From Asterella californica (lineage: Eukaryota; Streptophyta; Marchantiopsida; Marchantiales; Aytoniaceae), in contig JAYKYS010000012.1 of the NCBI GenBank assembly GCA_036924285.1, positions 13,950,001 to 14,014,000 of the forward strand: a DNA stretch of 64,000 bases. Reading direction: 5' to 3'. The translations under genes were made by a program, and so were the position numbers. Below, piece after piece: positions 22,866 to 34,722 of the stretch (position 1 is the stretch's first letter; every line of letters begins with the position of its first letter). Below the pieces are notes generated by a model. The model worked only from the letters and a program-made list of their open reading frames with translations. It was not told where the DNA came from and made no database searches.

Positions 22866-23544
22866 AACTCACAGACATCCTTGTCGTTTACAAATTCCAA
22901 AATATGTGAAAACATAGTTTTGTGTAAAGGAAATGAAAATTCAAGATATACAAGAATATATATATATAAAGGAGATATTTCTTTTCTAACGATACTCGAG
23001 TATCTCTATATGAGACTTTTCCTGAGAAGATGCACAAAATCTATTTGGAGATGTCCATAACGTTCTTAGAGGGTGAAAGTTGATTCCCCTACTGTATTAC
23101 CTTCAAGGTGTCCATAAGAATTAATCCTCAAGCCAACATCAGATTCCCAAAATTGGAATAGTGTGCTTTTACTAACCGTGTTCTCTTTTATTCTTTATTT
23201 ATTTTGCATGGATACACAAATTTACATATTTGAAGAAAACTTAAAGTATTTATGCGAAGAGGGTAGAGGAACACAATAGTTGAATGAATATATGCATGCA
23301 ATATCAACTTCTGGGAATTTTTATTCACTTGTTGTTATCTGAAAAAATATAAATATTATGTAAAAAATCTATAGCAAGTTCACCAGAAAAACTCAAGTCT
23401 ATCACTAAATGTTGAGTGATAGTTAGACCGGAGATACAGAAAGATCCAAACATGAGTGAGAACCGTCATAATATATATAAAACTATATATAAAAAAACTA
23501 ATTATCTTTAATTTAATTAAATAATAAATAATAAATTAAACCTT

Positions 23545-23578
23545 TGCATATTTACCACCTCCATCAGAAGATGGAGGA
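23545..23578. repeat. Short hairpin: CCTCCATC/GATGGAGG with GCATATTTACC flank
   Basis: ACCTCCATC - AGAA - GATGGAGG forms a tight stem-loop preceded by CTTTGCATATTTACC. The same CTTTGCATATT/CCTC arrangement recurs at several loci between 29.0 and 37.7 kb. Confidence 0.6.
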
Positions 23579-24746
23579 GGAAGTTAGATTAGACGTAGAT
23601 ATCATGAACGTCTTCCAATAAGTATTGGAGAGGAGATAATCGGAAAGATAAGCCAAGAGACTGGTAAGGTTCAGACGACAGAAATGGAACGAGTTAATGA
23701 AGGAAATAATTGGGGACAAATTCCACCAATGAAGCACATTTTCTCTCTTGTCTTCCGTTTCTTTGCTTGTTGGGAAGACGGAGGACACGGGAAAGAGAAC
23801 CCATAAGCGTCGAGTAGCAAACCAAGAGAGATTAAGCATATATAGATGATTAATATTTATAATCAAACTATGTTTTTTAAAACTAAAATCTTCATGAGAA
23901 AATATTTAATCGTAAATTTAACCGTAGGGGAATATTCCTCCTCTCCATTTTGAGTGAGAGAGGTGATATATATAGACCCCAATAATGATACTAGTTGTTA
24001 TTTATTATTTGCAGCAAGGTCAGTTATTTATTCATGAATCCAGCCCATAGCTGCCGCAAAGCAAACCAAATTATATTACATCATATTTCTTTCTCTTGCC
24101 GCTTTCTTGCGGAAACTGTTTTGGCTTCTCTCTGAGGAAGCCAGGAAGAAACTCTCTTGCCGGTGACTTACAGAACCGTTTCCGAAGTCTCCAAACCCAA
24201 ACGAAGGTGAAGTCTGACTCCATCGACCCCATTTCCCGGCTGGCTAACCTCCCTACCCTCTCGATTTAGCCGATAACCTTTTCACGTTTGCGGAAGTTTC
24301 GAAAGACGAGACAAAGCTTTTCCACGTCCCACGACGTATCGATGACCTGTTTCCAGCGGCTGCCCACATGGAAAAAGGAGCGACTTTAATAACAAGTTAA
24401 AATGTCTAGAAAAAATTGTTGAAATGAAATAAAGAAAAGCAAAAACACATGGCTCGCCTGAACTTCCATCTGAAAACCATGTGTTTCCAGTCTCTGTTTT
24501 TATTATAAATTAAAATAAATGTTGTATTTTGATTTGTGATTACTCGTCAAGACTGGGTTAGAACAAATGGAGATCACCAGCTTGGGCTTGTTAATTAGGG
24601 CTTGAACGCACCGGGCATTTCGGATAGGGTTGTTTTACTCACATCCGGGATAGTTTTACTGTCGATAATTTATTAACATATCACACAAACAACTGGTTGT
24701 ATTTTCGTAGCGAGTTTGAGAGTTCCGTATCCCTTTTTGAGGTTTA
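23579..24746. other. Gene-free DNA
   Basis: No gene is recognised. The 100-codon minus-strand frame at 23564-23866 has no motif, and 24.1-24.4 kb is a mixed-composition stretch without a clear frame. Confidence 0.4.
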
Positions 24747-25122
24747 GCAGAAATTTGCTTGGTCATACCCACAGTACGTTCCGTGAGCTTGATCATACTC
24801 CTCTTAACGTTGGTTGCTTGATCATACCCCTGACGAATTATTGACAGTCGAACCAGTCATCTTATTTTTTGGTTCATCATTTTATTACTTTCAACCTCGA
24901 CTAAATATCACTGCAATTCAAAATATTTGACATTAAGTACACATTAGACTATCCATATTTTCATTAGTCTAATATGTGCAGTCTCACATTTGAATAACAT
25001 CACAAAGTGACTGGTTTGACAGGCAATAGCCCGTCAAGGGTGTGATCAAACCAGAAAACGTTAAGAGACGTATGATCAAGCTCACAGAACCTATTGGGGG
25101 TATGATCAAGCAATTTTCTGGA
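24747..25122. mobile_element. Fold-back MITE with inverted repeats of about 115 bases
   Basis: The left arm (24747-24861) and the right arm (25011-25122) are inverted copies. TTGCTTGGTCATACCC, GTGAGCTTGATCATAC and TCTTAACGTT on the left reappear reverse-complemented on the right. The 150-base centre holds a further small inverted repeat (CACATTAGAC...GTCTAATATGTG). No gene is present. No target-site duplication was found, so the transposon class is unknown. A transcript would fold into a long hairpin. Confidence 0.75.
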
Positions 25123-25257
25123 GGTTTAGTTGCAGAGTACTTTTACAAGACGTTAACTCTACTCATCGTAACTGTCTTGTCGTGCATAGAGATAATAGCA
25201 TATCGTTATTTTCTACGTCATTGATGATTTGGAATCATCCGAGTCGTCCAACATCAG

Positions 25258-25594
25258 TTAATATCCTTCCCCACGGCCTTGTACATTAAAATTCGTTTTC
25301 TTTTATCGGAATACGTATAAGTGTTATAAATATTTATTTTTATAAGCTATTATAAAACATTAAATTATTTTATAAATATTAAACGTTAATCTCTCCCGGA
25401 GTAGCCAACTCATCCGGAGAGAACCCATAAGTGCAGAGTGGACTGCTGCGTTCCTGGGGGTATAACTGCGGAACCCTGATTTTCATACCGTGCCGTTTGT
25501 CGAGGAAGTTAATTATTATTCTAACCCTTCTCATCGGAAGAGTTAGAATAATAATTAACTGTATGCCTCATGTACACTTCAGTGTACATGAGGC
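25258..25594 (+). repeat. Hairpin-ended dispersed repeat, copy R1
   Basis: This shares its start (TTAATATCCTTCCCCACGG), middle (GGAGTAGCCAACTC...AGAACCCATAAGTG) and double-hairpin end with copy R2 at 34402-34722. Hairpin 1 is a perfect 19-base stem at 25507-25525/25542-25560 (AGTTAATTATTATTCTAAC). Hairpin 2 is a perfect 14-base stem at 25565-25578/25581-25594 (GCCTCATGTACACT) with only two central bases. No coding capacity. It ends at the hairpin, where similarity to R2 stops. Confidence 0.8.
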
Positions 25595-28500
25595 TCATAT
25601 CCTCCGTGGGTTAATATGAATAGAGTTAACTCTGGATGTCTTTTTGTCGAAATGGGTGATCGTTTTGACAAATCTCAATCTCTGGCGAACTGAACACAAC
25701 ATCGAACTGCATTAACCAACTTATATGATGATTACAGAAGCCACCCATTACTGCCGTCTCTAGGCGGTGTAAAGCGTTTACTCAGCGAAAAAAAGCTCAA
25801 TGCTCTACAATCCGCGAGGAGAACGGGACCCAATGAATAGCAAACGGATGGGAAGACCCCATCAAGCCTAACAAGGGAAAGTCAAGCAACTAACACCCCG
25901 AAGGGAATCCGCGTAGAGGATTGAGTGTAGTGACGCTCAGGGTGAATAGTTTTCTCAAAACACTAGCGAAAAGCCAAGGCGATATAAACTCTGTGCGGTC
26001 CTGCCATTTGTCATGTTATTCTCATGATATGCTTGTTTAGCGCAAGTTTCAGTTACTGTGAAAGGTGAACTCATACAGAAACTACCGGAGCCGAGAAAGG
26101 AGAACGGAGAATGGGAATGGGAGGCAACGAGTAGGAATTTGATTTCCCACTCGTCTGGCTGTGCGAAACATGACGAATCTCGTGACCGTTGAGTGGACTC
26201 ACGAGTCCTTATCCCATCCAAAGACGAGGGGATAGCGCCGACGGCGCAGACTTGCGTTGCATGGGAAGTTGGGAACGAACAAGCAAACGAGGAGAACGTG
26301 TAACAGCTGCCTCCGACAGTGACCACGACAGCAAACGTAATAGGCAACGTCACGACGTTTTTCTTACGCTCGATGAGATGCGTTCCATGACCGTAGATTT
26401 CGATTCGTTCTGTGCATACCAATGACTGGCACCAGTTACGTGCAGTACATGTATGTGGCGTTGACAACGGTGGTGGTAAACTGTGAATGCAGAAACTCGT
26501 AACCGCGTCACGACTCTCCTATAGAGCCGTCCATAGTTATGAGTCTTCTGCCTGCGGTCTTTCGCGCAGTCCTCCAGTGAGTCCACACCCATCCTTTTGG
26601 GCCCGGAAGGCGGGAACGCACTAGAGACGGTCCACAGAGACACGAAGAGTGCATGCATGCATGGGAAGTGCGGAAACGCATGCAATCATGGATGTACGGA
26701 ACGCGGCAGCCAGCTAAGAAACCACGAAGCTTTGGTTGGTTCTGCCAGCCCGATTTGGCGAAATGCCGCGCTTTTTTGTATCGTGAAGAATATCAACTGA
26801 TCTCAATCTCCACTTGCCCTCGATACTTTTGTCTGGGATTCTTGCGACGATAGAGCTCCTGGACCCGCTCAGCTTCGCGGGTCCCATCTGCCGTCAAGGA
26901 CTGTCGCGCAACAGGCTGGGAATGTGTTCCGCCAGCCACGTAACAGTATAAATACGTTGTTATGGTTGTTGTGTTGATTAAAGCCCAGTTTCATTTGCTA
27001 ATCCTAAGTTCATGTGAAGTTATTTGTAGTGGTTTATTCACTAAGAGCTAATCTGCACCTGCAGTTTTAAAATTATACTTGGTGTAGTTTCTATCACTTT
27101 AGGTACAATTTTTGAGTTCTTATTGTCTCTCACAATTTATGCAGTATCGAAAGTACTCCCAGCACTACAATCATAGTGTTGAGATATTGAGCTGAAGAGA
27201 CATGCTGCGCCAAAAAACTGCACATATGAAACTGAAAATCATCTATCTAAAACTACTCTCCAAAGATATGAAAAACTGTACGGCACACCTCCAAAATTTA
27301 CGAAACTAAAACTATCTGTAATCTAAGCTGCTGCTTATTACCACCTGTACCGCATATTTGAGAATTTCCTTTCTCAGTTTTAAAACTGCTGATGCAGATT
27401 AGCTCTAAATTGTTTCATAGCATTAGGAAACTGAGGTGAATTTGCAACTGAAGATAGTGACCTTATTGATTGGAGTTTCATGCAAATTTCTTTCCTCTTC
27501 AATACTGATATTGTGGATTAGAAATAAAACACAAAACACAAAGCTCTTGAAGAGCTTTCAATTCAACTCTTACTTTTAAGATCTTTTACCAAATGAATAG
27601 GCATGCTTCTGGAACCTTCAGCTGAAGGTAAGGATTAAAAACATTTATCATTTATGTAATTCACTAGGGGACAAACAAGCTGATGTGACATTCTACCCAA
27701 TGAGCCAGAAGAAGTAAGCTGTAAATTTCAAAGAAATTTAGGTATTGCTGTATTTTGAAACGTCAAGTTTTCCTTTGCCTGGACTCAGTATTGACACATG
27801 GGTTATCTCAAAATCAATTATAAAATATATATTTTTATACGAAAATTACAAACGATATATCTCTGAAGGTGTAAGTTATACTCAAGTGTAAATTCTCAGA
27901 CTCGTTCCAGTTTTTCTTTGCGAGTAAAAATATTGCAAAAGAATAACTACTAAAAGCATTAGTTTGTTGGTAGCTCCATTTTCCCATAGAGTCATTTCCT
28001 CTTGCCGAGAGAACTCAGCCTGTGCAAAAGCAACGAAATTCGACTGCATGAACTGAGTTAAAAATAAATTGGATGGAAAGGTTCTTTGTCAATGAATGAG
28101 TAGCTATTTCGAGCTTGTGATCCTTAAAAGTTAAGAAGTTCATTGTGTCAACCAGTTAATGTCTTTTATGTGATAATACAATCTGAGCATCGAGTACGAG
28201 TTAGAATAGCCTATGGCATGTGTCAACAGTGATCATTTACTCATGGATATGAGATCACCACTGATTATAAAAAAGAATTGAAATTAAAACTTAATTACCG
28301 ATTTACCCTAGTTTAAAATCTACCCGATCCCTTTGGTTGATTGGTACATCACCGTAGATTTCAATCAACTGGTACCGGAGAGTGGATAGGTTAATAGATC
28401 CCCTATCTATCTATAACTGCACTAGAGGTTTAATTAGGAAATACTTTGCTAGGTATGAAACGCACCAGTACGTTGCTTGCTACGGCTCATCGGCTCACAT

Positions 28501-28950
28501 TCACATGGACCTGCGGGAACAAGACGAGGATGACTCTACTCTCACTTGCGTTCTGTAGCGTCACCTCGACTTTGACACGCTCGAATATGCATTTAATTTT
28601 TCTTTTAGGGAAAAGAAAGAAAAATATAAATCTTTAAACAGAAAACTAAAATAATCATGAACAAATTGACTGAAAATAATTTATAAATAATTTAAGAAAA
28701 AATTACAGTGTACTAAAATGCACAGCCATGGGAAGATAATTCTCGACGAGATTTACAAATTGTGATGTGTGTCAAAGTTCTCTAAACTAGCTCCACTAAA
28801 TTTAAAGTGATAAACTGAAATGACTAATTTAGAATCCACTCCGTAACTTGATTACACTTGCTCACTTGAGTTGTACAAAACCTATAAGTGACTCATGTAA
28901 ACAGAATCTTTCTCTGGTGTAAAGATATGTGAGTCTCATGAGTAAAAATA
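25595..28950. other. Gene-free DNA with a more GC-rich patch at 25.6-26.95 kb
   Basis: The patch at 25.6-26.95 kb has long open frames on both strands; the longest is minus, 26467-25955, with no ATG at its head. None shows a family motif. A small GC-rich hairpin (GGACCCGC...GCGGGTCC) is at about 26862-26885. From 27.0 to 28.95 kb the sequence is AT-rich and featureless to me. Confidence 0.45.
25818..25880 (-). repeat. Short segment shared with 48310-48360 (inverted)
   Basis: The reverse complement reads CTTGATGGGGTCTTCCCATC then CGTTTGCTATTCATTGGGTC. This is nearly identical to 48319-48360 on the plus strand (one base shorter there). Its origin is unknown. Confidence 0.7.
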
Positions 28951-28956
28951 ATTTTA

Positions 28957-29048
28957 ATTTGTAAGTTTTTTTAAAACTTACAAATACTTAAATTAAAGCT
29001 CTTTGTATATTCTTCTCTTCGAACTTGGAAGAGGAGAATATGCAAGAA
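28957..29048. repeat. Double hairpin locus
   Basis: The first hairpin is a perfect 13-base stem, 28957-28969/28973-28985 (ATTTGTAAGTTTT). The second, at about 29003-29045, pairs TTGTATATTCTTCTCTTC with GGAAGAGGAGAATATGCAA through an 18-base stem whose mismatches are mostly G-U compatible. This repeats the two-hairpin layout of R1 and R2. Confidence 0.75.
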
Positions 29049-29589
29049 AGTACACTCTTCATACAAGTTTTTGATCGAATCGTCGATGCAAATGTATGTT
29101 ATCGTATAGGAACAAGCAACGACATATCACCAATCCCAAGAGAAATCTGCAGCCAAGGCCAAAACCAGCACAATTTATTCAGCAATCAAATATACATGCA
29201 ACATGCACTACCCGAGCGAAGAAAAAGACAAGCGGAGAAACAAAAACAAAATTTAAAACCTACATTGGACCAGACAGTACAGTAGAGGATTACCAGTTAG
29301 ATAGAGAAATCAAGATATATTATCAATCTCAAGTTTTTGTTATTTTTATATGTTAATAATAATTTTATAAATATTGAAATAAAAATATATTTTTGATAAA
29401 AATATTATATTAGATATGAAGTGTATGTCGAAAAGTCGAAACAAAACCTACAAGTGAAGTCACTGAAATCGCACTCCAAAAACGATAAGAGCTAAATATA
29501 ATCTAAATATCTTATCCAAATATACATTTTAATCAAGTTTACTTTATCACCTGACCCTTCTCGCAGTAAAAGTTAAGTAATAAATTAAA

Positions 29590-29640
29590 CCACCTTGCAT
29601 TATCCCCTTCTCCCAACTTGGAAGAGGTGATAATGTATAA
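29590..29640. repeat. Hairpin locus with CTTGCATTA/TAATGCAAG ends
   Basis: Outer stem CCTTGCATTA/TAATGCAAGG and inner stem TATCCCCTTCTCC/GGAAGAGGTGATA around CAACTT. The GAAGAGG-TGATAAT core resembles the 29003 and 31474 hairpins. Confidence 0.7.
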
Positions 29641-30301
29641 TGCAAGGAAGTCAGAATACGGGACCACCACCGGCTGCTACCTGCTGCTTCCCTCACCACC
29701 GCTCTACTCCTTTAGTTAGTGCTTCGCTTCGTTTCAACCTCACAACTCCTGCAGGCTGCAACTCTTTTCACCTTTTTCCCTCCTCATCTCTCTCTACTAA
29801 CGAACCGCCGACTCAACTCAAGTCCACTACATGGATTCCAGACTACGCGACGGAGTCCTTCTACCAGTGAAGATCATCATTTTGCGACAATTGTGCTTCC
29901 ACGACGCGTTTCGTCAGCTTTCGTCGCAAGCATAAAAGCGGGAAGATGGAGTAACCTCCTCTTATGCCGTTAATATGGTTTTTATTTTATTTATTTTATT
30001 TATTCTGTATTTTGTCAGGATTGGAACTAATCCGAAAGTGTCTTCCTTGCATGTTCACTTCATGGTTCTCTCATGTTACAACCGTCAGTTTATAGAGAGT
30101 AACCGTGACTTCTTGGTCTCTGATTTGTTTTCTCAAATAATAAATAATTATTTAGTATGATTTATATATTGCAGTAGTAGATCCGACGGTCCAAAGAGCA
30201 ATCGATAGAATGTTACTTTTAGATTTTCTTCTGTTTTTTATATTTTTTGGAGCATACATAGTCACTCTCTTCTGAGTTCTAAAGAAAGGAAATGCATGTC
30301 T

Positions 30302-30351
30302 GTTTAATTTAATAATTAACCCTACCGAAAAGATTAGGTATTAAATTAAAC
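30302..30351. repeat. Hairpin, 13-base perfect stem
   Basis: GTTTAATTTAATA (30302-30314) pairs with TATTAAATTAAAC (30339-30351). The inner CCTA/TAGG can also pair. Confidence 0.75.
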
Positions 30352-30849
30352 GTCTGATTTTAAACTATATATTCATGAGTACATTGTTCTGGACTTGTAC
30401 ATTCTGAAGTGCGAGGATACCGTCTACACTTATGAGTTTTTGTCTGTTCTCTTCGTGTTTCCAGGCATGAGCTAACAAATAACGTCTATAAAATATTTTA
30501 ATTATTTATATCTACTTAGTATATATATATAATATATAATATTTATATAATTCTCTGATAACAAAAGGAGAACACAAGTTCAGATTGCATGCATATTGGA
30601 TGCTAAGTCTCTTACTCGTTCTATCATGGAAGCGGTTAGATTTGACTCTCTTGTTCTAATTTTTTAATTTTATTTTTTAAGAGTTATTTTTGCTACACCA
30701 CTCTTTGCAGTATCCCCTCACAAGTACTCCGGTAGTCTATGAGAACCATAAGGTCGTGATTTTTCTTTTCAATTTATTTTTTAGAGTTATTTTCACCACA
30801 AAAATTAGGATTACACCACCCCCACTGCAGTACCTTGTGAAGATTACAA

Positions 30850-30955
30850 CTAACACCGACACCCACAAAACAATCTCAGCCACCAGTCGGAGTCAAACCC
30901 CCGACCTGGACTTGCCAAGCCGAGGGCTGAACCAGCACGCTAGGTTTGAACCTTG
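30850..30955 (-). mobile_element. tRNA-derived SINE of a second family (or tRNA-like fragment)
   Basis: The minus strand reads TAGCGTGCTGGTTCAGCCC (A-box-like, about 30925-30943), then GGGGGTTTGACTCCGAC (B-box-like, about 30887-30903), 30-35 bases apart. A non-tRNA body follows. The spacing and box quality fit a tRNA-derived SINE; the missing acceptor-stem pairing argues against a real tRNA gene. Confidence 0.55.
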
Positions 30956-31040
30956 AAACTCATTGCATTGAGATGAACATTCTTAGCATTATGATACTTC
31001 CAAACTATTGCATATAGTTATTCTCATTCGCAAAGTGGTA

Positions 31041-31190
31041 CATCTTTGTATATTATTAATTCACTTCTTTTCTATCTTCGGAAGGAGTGGAATGTGCAAG
31101 GTAGTTTAATTCCATAACTTTTTTAACTGGAAGAGTTAACCTCCAAATATGGGGTATAGGGGTTATTTCCTTACCAATAAGGAAATAACC
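31041..31190. repeat. Hairpin cluster
   Basis: First an imperfect stem at about 31047-31104 (CTTTGTATATTATTAATTCAC... against GGAGTGGAATGTGCAAGG). Then a perfect 13-base stem at 31161-31173/31178-31190 (GGTTATTTCCTTA) with a 4-base loop. Confidence 0.65.
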
Positions 31191-31261
31191 AGAACTAATG
31201 ATTCCAAGTTGTAGATTTAGAAACAACGAAAATTAGGAGATGAAACCATATTTTCAATGAT

Positions 31262-31390
31262 CCGGATTTTAATAAATGATAAAATAATAAATAATATTAC
31301 TTGTCCCTTAAGATATTCACTGACCATGAGACTGTACATGTGAGTTTACCACAGCGAGACTCGGACCAGAAACTGTACAAAGTTATACTT
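31262..31390 (-). mobile_element. SINE 3' body fragment, truncated
   Basis: The minus strand carries TCTGGTCCGAGTCTCGCTGT, GACAGT-type and GGACAAG blocks matching the bodies of SINE copies 1-3 (compare 38640-38740). The tRNA-like head is missing. Confidence 0.6.
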
Positions 31391-31473
31391 GAACTTTGAT
31401 AAACTATAGTTTCTTTTCTTCTCCGTGTGAAAGAAACCTTTTTCTTAATTTGGATACTGAGGTTTCCTATTCA

Positions 31474-31576
31474 GCATATTATTCACCTCCACTTCCATCT
31501 TCGGCAGAGGAGAATAATGCAAAGCGGTTAAATTTATCACCTAACCTTTCTAGAGAAGAGTTAGGTGATAAATTTA
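31474..31576. repeat. Double hairpin locus
   Basis: Hairpin 1: GCATATTATTCACCTCC.. pairs with ..GAGGAGAATAATGC. Hairpin 2: a perfect 17-base stem, TAAATTTATCACCTAAC (31529-31545) with GTTAGGTGATAAATTTA (31560-31576). The loop CTTTCTAGAGAAGA can itself pair through CTTC/GAAG. This is the same order of stems and the same loop type as R1 and R2. Confidence 0.75.
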
Positions 31577-31853
31577 AAATATAAAAGAATATTTTTTTCT
31601 GAAAGACAAGAAGATTCTTTTGTGGTTCTTGGAAGGCGATTCAACCTACAAGGTTTTTGGATTTCTTCCGGAAATTCCAGCATGCACTAGGTATATAATA
31701 TATAATCTATATTTTTAAAATTTATTTGGATTTTAAGATGAATTTTATATCTCTCGTTTACCACTTATAGAATTACAACTAAGACCTTTTGAAAAAAATC
31801 ATAATCTAACACTTATTAATAAGTCTAGAAGTTTGATAAGATCTCATTGTACT

Positions 31854-31910
31854 ATCCAGTCCACTTACGTTACTAGATTTTGCTACTCTAGTAACGTAAG
31901 TGGACTGGAT
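31854..31910. repeat. Long perfect inverted repeat, 24-base stem
   Basis: ATCCAGTCCACTTACGTTAC.. (31854-31877) is followed by a 9-base spacer and its exact reverse complement (31887-31910). No coding or known terminator role is seen. Confidence 0.9.
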
Positions 31911-32216
31911 TTCTCTTTTCTCATAGAAAAAGTTCATGTTACATGCATATTATTTAGTAAGAATATGTGTTCTACCAAACGTTCCAACAATCGAACAACT
32001 TTTAGAGTTGCTGTTGGTTATATGAACGATTTTCCAAAAGTGATGGAACCTTACCTTTTAAACTCCTCCAATATTTCTTCCCTCGCTCGCTGGCTTTCCA
32101 AAACTTTACATTTTGTTCACGAAATCATTTCCTTTACTCTAGGTGACAAGCAAAAGTACTACATCGTTAAAAACCATTATTTTATAGGTATGAAGTATGG
32201 CATAATGCTGTGCAAG

Positions 32217-32263
32217 GAGAGCTTTATGGGATTTAAGAGACCCTTGCATCCCATAAAGCTCTC
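32217..32263. repeat. Inverted repeat, 15-base perfect stem
   Basis: GAGAGCTTTATGGGA (32217-32231) and TCCCATAAAGCTCTC (32249-32263), with a 17-base spacer. Confidence 0.85.
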
Positions 32264-34401
32264 GTCCAGACACTAAATAGAGAGGAGTTATCTTGCACAT
32301 TTTATACAACTTGATCGATATAGCCTTGTAAAGCATAAATGATTGTTGAGAGAATTTGAACAGGAACATATTAGTCTTACATGATGATACGTGTCACAGC
32401 AGATAACTTATGTGTCATCATGTCTACTCATTTTCTTACGCTGCTTTGTATCATAAGCTTGTCAAATGTACAAAGACATAGAAGAGAATATCCCCTAACT
32501 GTGGTTTATGTGTAGGGGGAAGCTCTGAGGAGAGAAGAGTTAACCGTGTACTAATACGACAAAATATGGTACACCACCAAAAATTTCCTCCCTTGCCTTT
32601 CTTGTTTTCACCATTACATATAACTATGATAACCACATCGTAAAAACTCTTTCCTTATAGAATATGTCTTACATCTACATATAACCATGCTAAACACATG
32701 GCAAAAACTCTTTTTTTTCGAACTAGTTTTATTAAGGATTTATTTGGTTTTATTCTGTTCTTTTATTTTTAGACCTCTCTCGCTGTGAAGAGTTCTGCGT
32801 AACATGAGTCCCCTCGGCTGGAAGATTCGACCCCACGCTGCCCGGGTTACAGGCGGATGGGGTTGCCAACAAGCTACTTCCTGCCAACCTTCGTCGTACT
32901 AATACTGTAAGAGTACCATATGGAATCCACTCTTTCTCTCCATAAAAGACTCTATAAAATCCTAACAGAGCTTTACGTACCGCTTATACATTTTCCGGTG
33001 AAGATTCTGTTCGAGCACCAGTTGCCGTTATAGTTCTTCCCCATACGCGCCGGCAACCGAAGAAGACCGAAGAAGACCGAAGAAAGAAAGAGCCTTGAAA
33101 ATACGAAAAGAAACCTTTTGGCGTTCTGAGGTGGGAATCGCTTTTCACGCAAAGGGAATACGGGAAGCCAGTAGCACTGACGGAAACGGATGATGACCTC
33201 AGCGCAGAACAGCACGGCACATATCTCTCAACGGTATTATGTGCTTTTACAGACACGGAAAAGAAAAAGCCTGGACGTTGACTAGGAATTGACTTGATAA
33301 TTGTTCATCGTTAGGTTCTGTTGGAGATTGACATGTCGGCGCCTACGTAGACCTCACACCAGCAGGTCATGACTCATGAGAACCGTGAGTTATGGCTGGA
33401 TTGGGTTGATTAACCACGTCAGAAAGTGATCAGTCTGGATAAAGCTGATGTGGCTTTATGAAGCCAGCTTGGCAAGGGAGAAGAAGTTCAGTTCTCCTTC
33501 TGCTTCTCCCCTGGCAAGTTATCCTCGATCATGATTGAGCGTACCTTTTGCAGAAAGTTTGACGTGTACCGGAGCTATCCGCCGTGTTAATAGCAGAACT
33601 GGGATTTTCTTCTATTTATTTATACTGGAACTTGAAGTGGAACTTTAATCTTTTTCTTTTTGGAGCTACTTTTTGTGTGGACACGATGTCCTCGTCTGGG
33701 TCGAGGGATCGAGAATCCAGATATCTGTCTGAAGGCACGGCCCTTTAAAGTACCGCTTTGTCATCTCTCTGTACACGGCTTGAGTGAGTTGGATCTAAAG
33801 TATTTCTTTGGTATTTATCTGCTTTTCCCCCTTTTCCCTTTTCCGTTTTATTAGGGAAGGGCGATGGTGTTCCTCGGGTATTTGTTACGTTTCGATGAGT
33901 TGAACGTTCAACTGTTAGGATGGGACTTTTTAAGGATTTAAGATTTAGGAATTATTTTTGGGAAAACTTTTCTTATGTAATAAAACCAAATAGACTGTTA
34001 ATACAAATAGACTATTAATACAAGTAGAGTAGTTCATATAGAAGGTGGATCTTTTAGAGAACTTTTACATATTAAAAAATGTATTATATATATATTTGTT
34101 TAAAAAATAATAAAAGTGTTAAAATACCACCCAACTCGGAGGTGTTATTAAAAAAATGGAAAAAATTATCCCTCGAGCCGAACTCAAAAAACAAACCATG
34201 ACCTTTATCTTTCCATTTTCAGTCAGACGAGGAGTACAATCAACTCTAAACGCTATGTCTTCTCTTTCCATTGATAATTACGTACCCCTTGTGGAAGTCG
34301 CGGAGGGAGAGCGAGCACTGTTCTCATATGTAAAGGTTTTCAAGATCGACAGGTCTAGGATTTGAATTCTCTTGTTTTCTTTTTCTCTCATGCCGTTTGC
34401 T
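32264..34401. other. Gene-free DNA
   Basis: No gene is recognised. A three-copy tandem of the 10-mer GACCGAAGAA lies at about 33060-33090, and an imperfect inverted repeat at about 33469-33519 (CTTGGCAAGGGAGAAG against CTTCTCCCCTGGCAAG). Confidence 0.45.
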
Positions 34402-34722
34402 TAATATCCTTCCCCACGGCCTTGTATAGTGGATTTCGTTTTCTCTTATCAGAATACGTGTAAGTGTTATAAAAGTTTATTTTATTAAGTTTTTATAAAA
34501 AATTAAATTAATTCTTAAATATTATACGTTACTCAATCACGGAGTAGCCAACTCGTCTGGACAGAACCCATAAGTGAAGGGCGGCCTGTTGCGATCCCTG
34601 AGGTATAAATCCGGAGCCCTCCTTGTTATATCGTGCTGTTTGCCGGAGGACGTTAATTAATATGATGGGAAAGGTTAGAATATTAATTAACGAACCTCAT
34701 GTACACTTCAGTCTACATGAGG
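34402..34722 (+). repeat. Hairpin-ended dispersed repeat, copy R2
   Basis: This matches R1 from TTAATATCCTTCCCCACGG to the end. Hairpin 1: GTTAATTAATAT (34652-34663) with ATATTAATTAAC (34680-34691). Hairpin 2: the 28-base palindrome CCTCATGTACAC...TACATGAGG at 34695-34722, with one mismatch. It is followed by TGAATATGCAT. It lies directly left of the HUH/Rep relic, so it may be that element's left end rather than an independent copy. Confidence 0.8.

Noticed and set aside
25565..25594. Helitron 3' end (hairpin followed by CTRR)
   Set aside because: No CTRR follows the palindrome at a constant distance in R1-R3, and no helicase domain is present near the Rep relic.
25955..26467. 170-codon minus-strand open frame
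   Set aside because: No ATG at its head, no family motif, and plus-strand frames overlap it; probably chance in a GC-richer patch.
28950..32270. CRISPR-like repeat array
   Set aside because: The hairpins are not equally spaced, are not identical, and the host is a eukaryote.
32800..32870. Possible tRNA gene on minus strand (GGGGTCGAATCTTCC)
   Set aside because: The anticodon and acceptor stems do not pair; no clear A-box.
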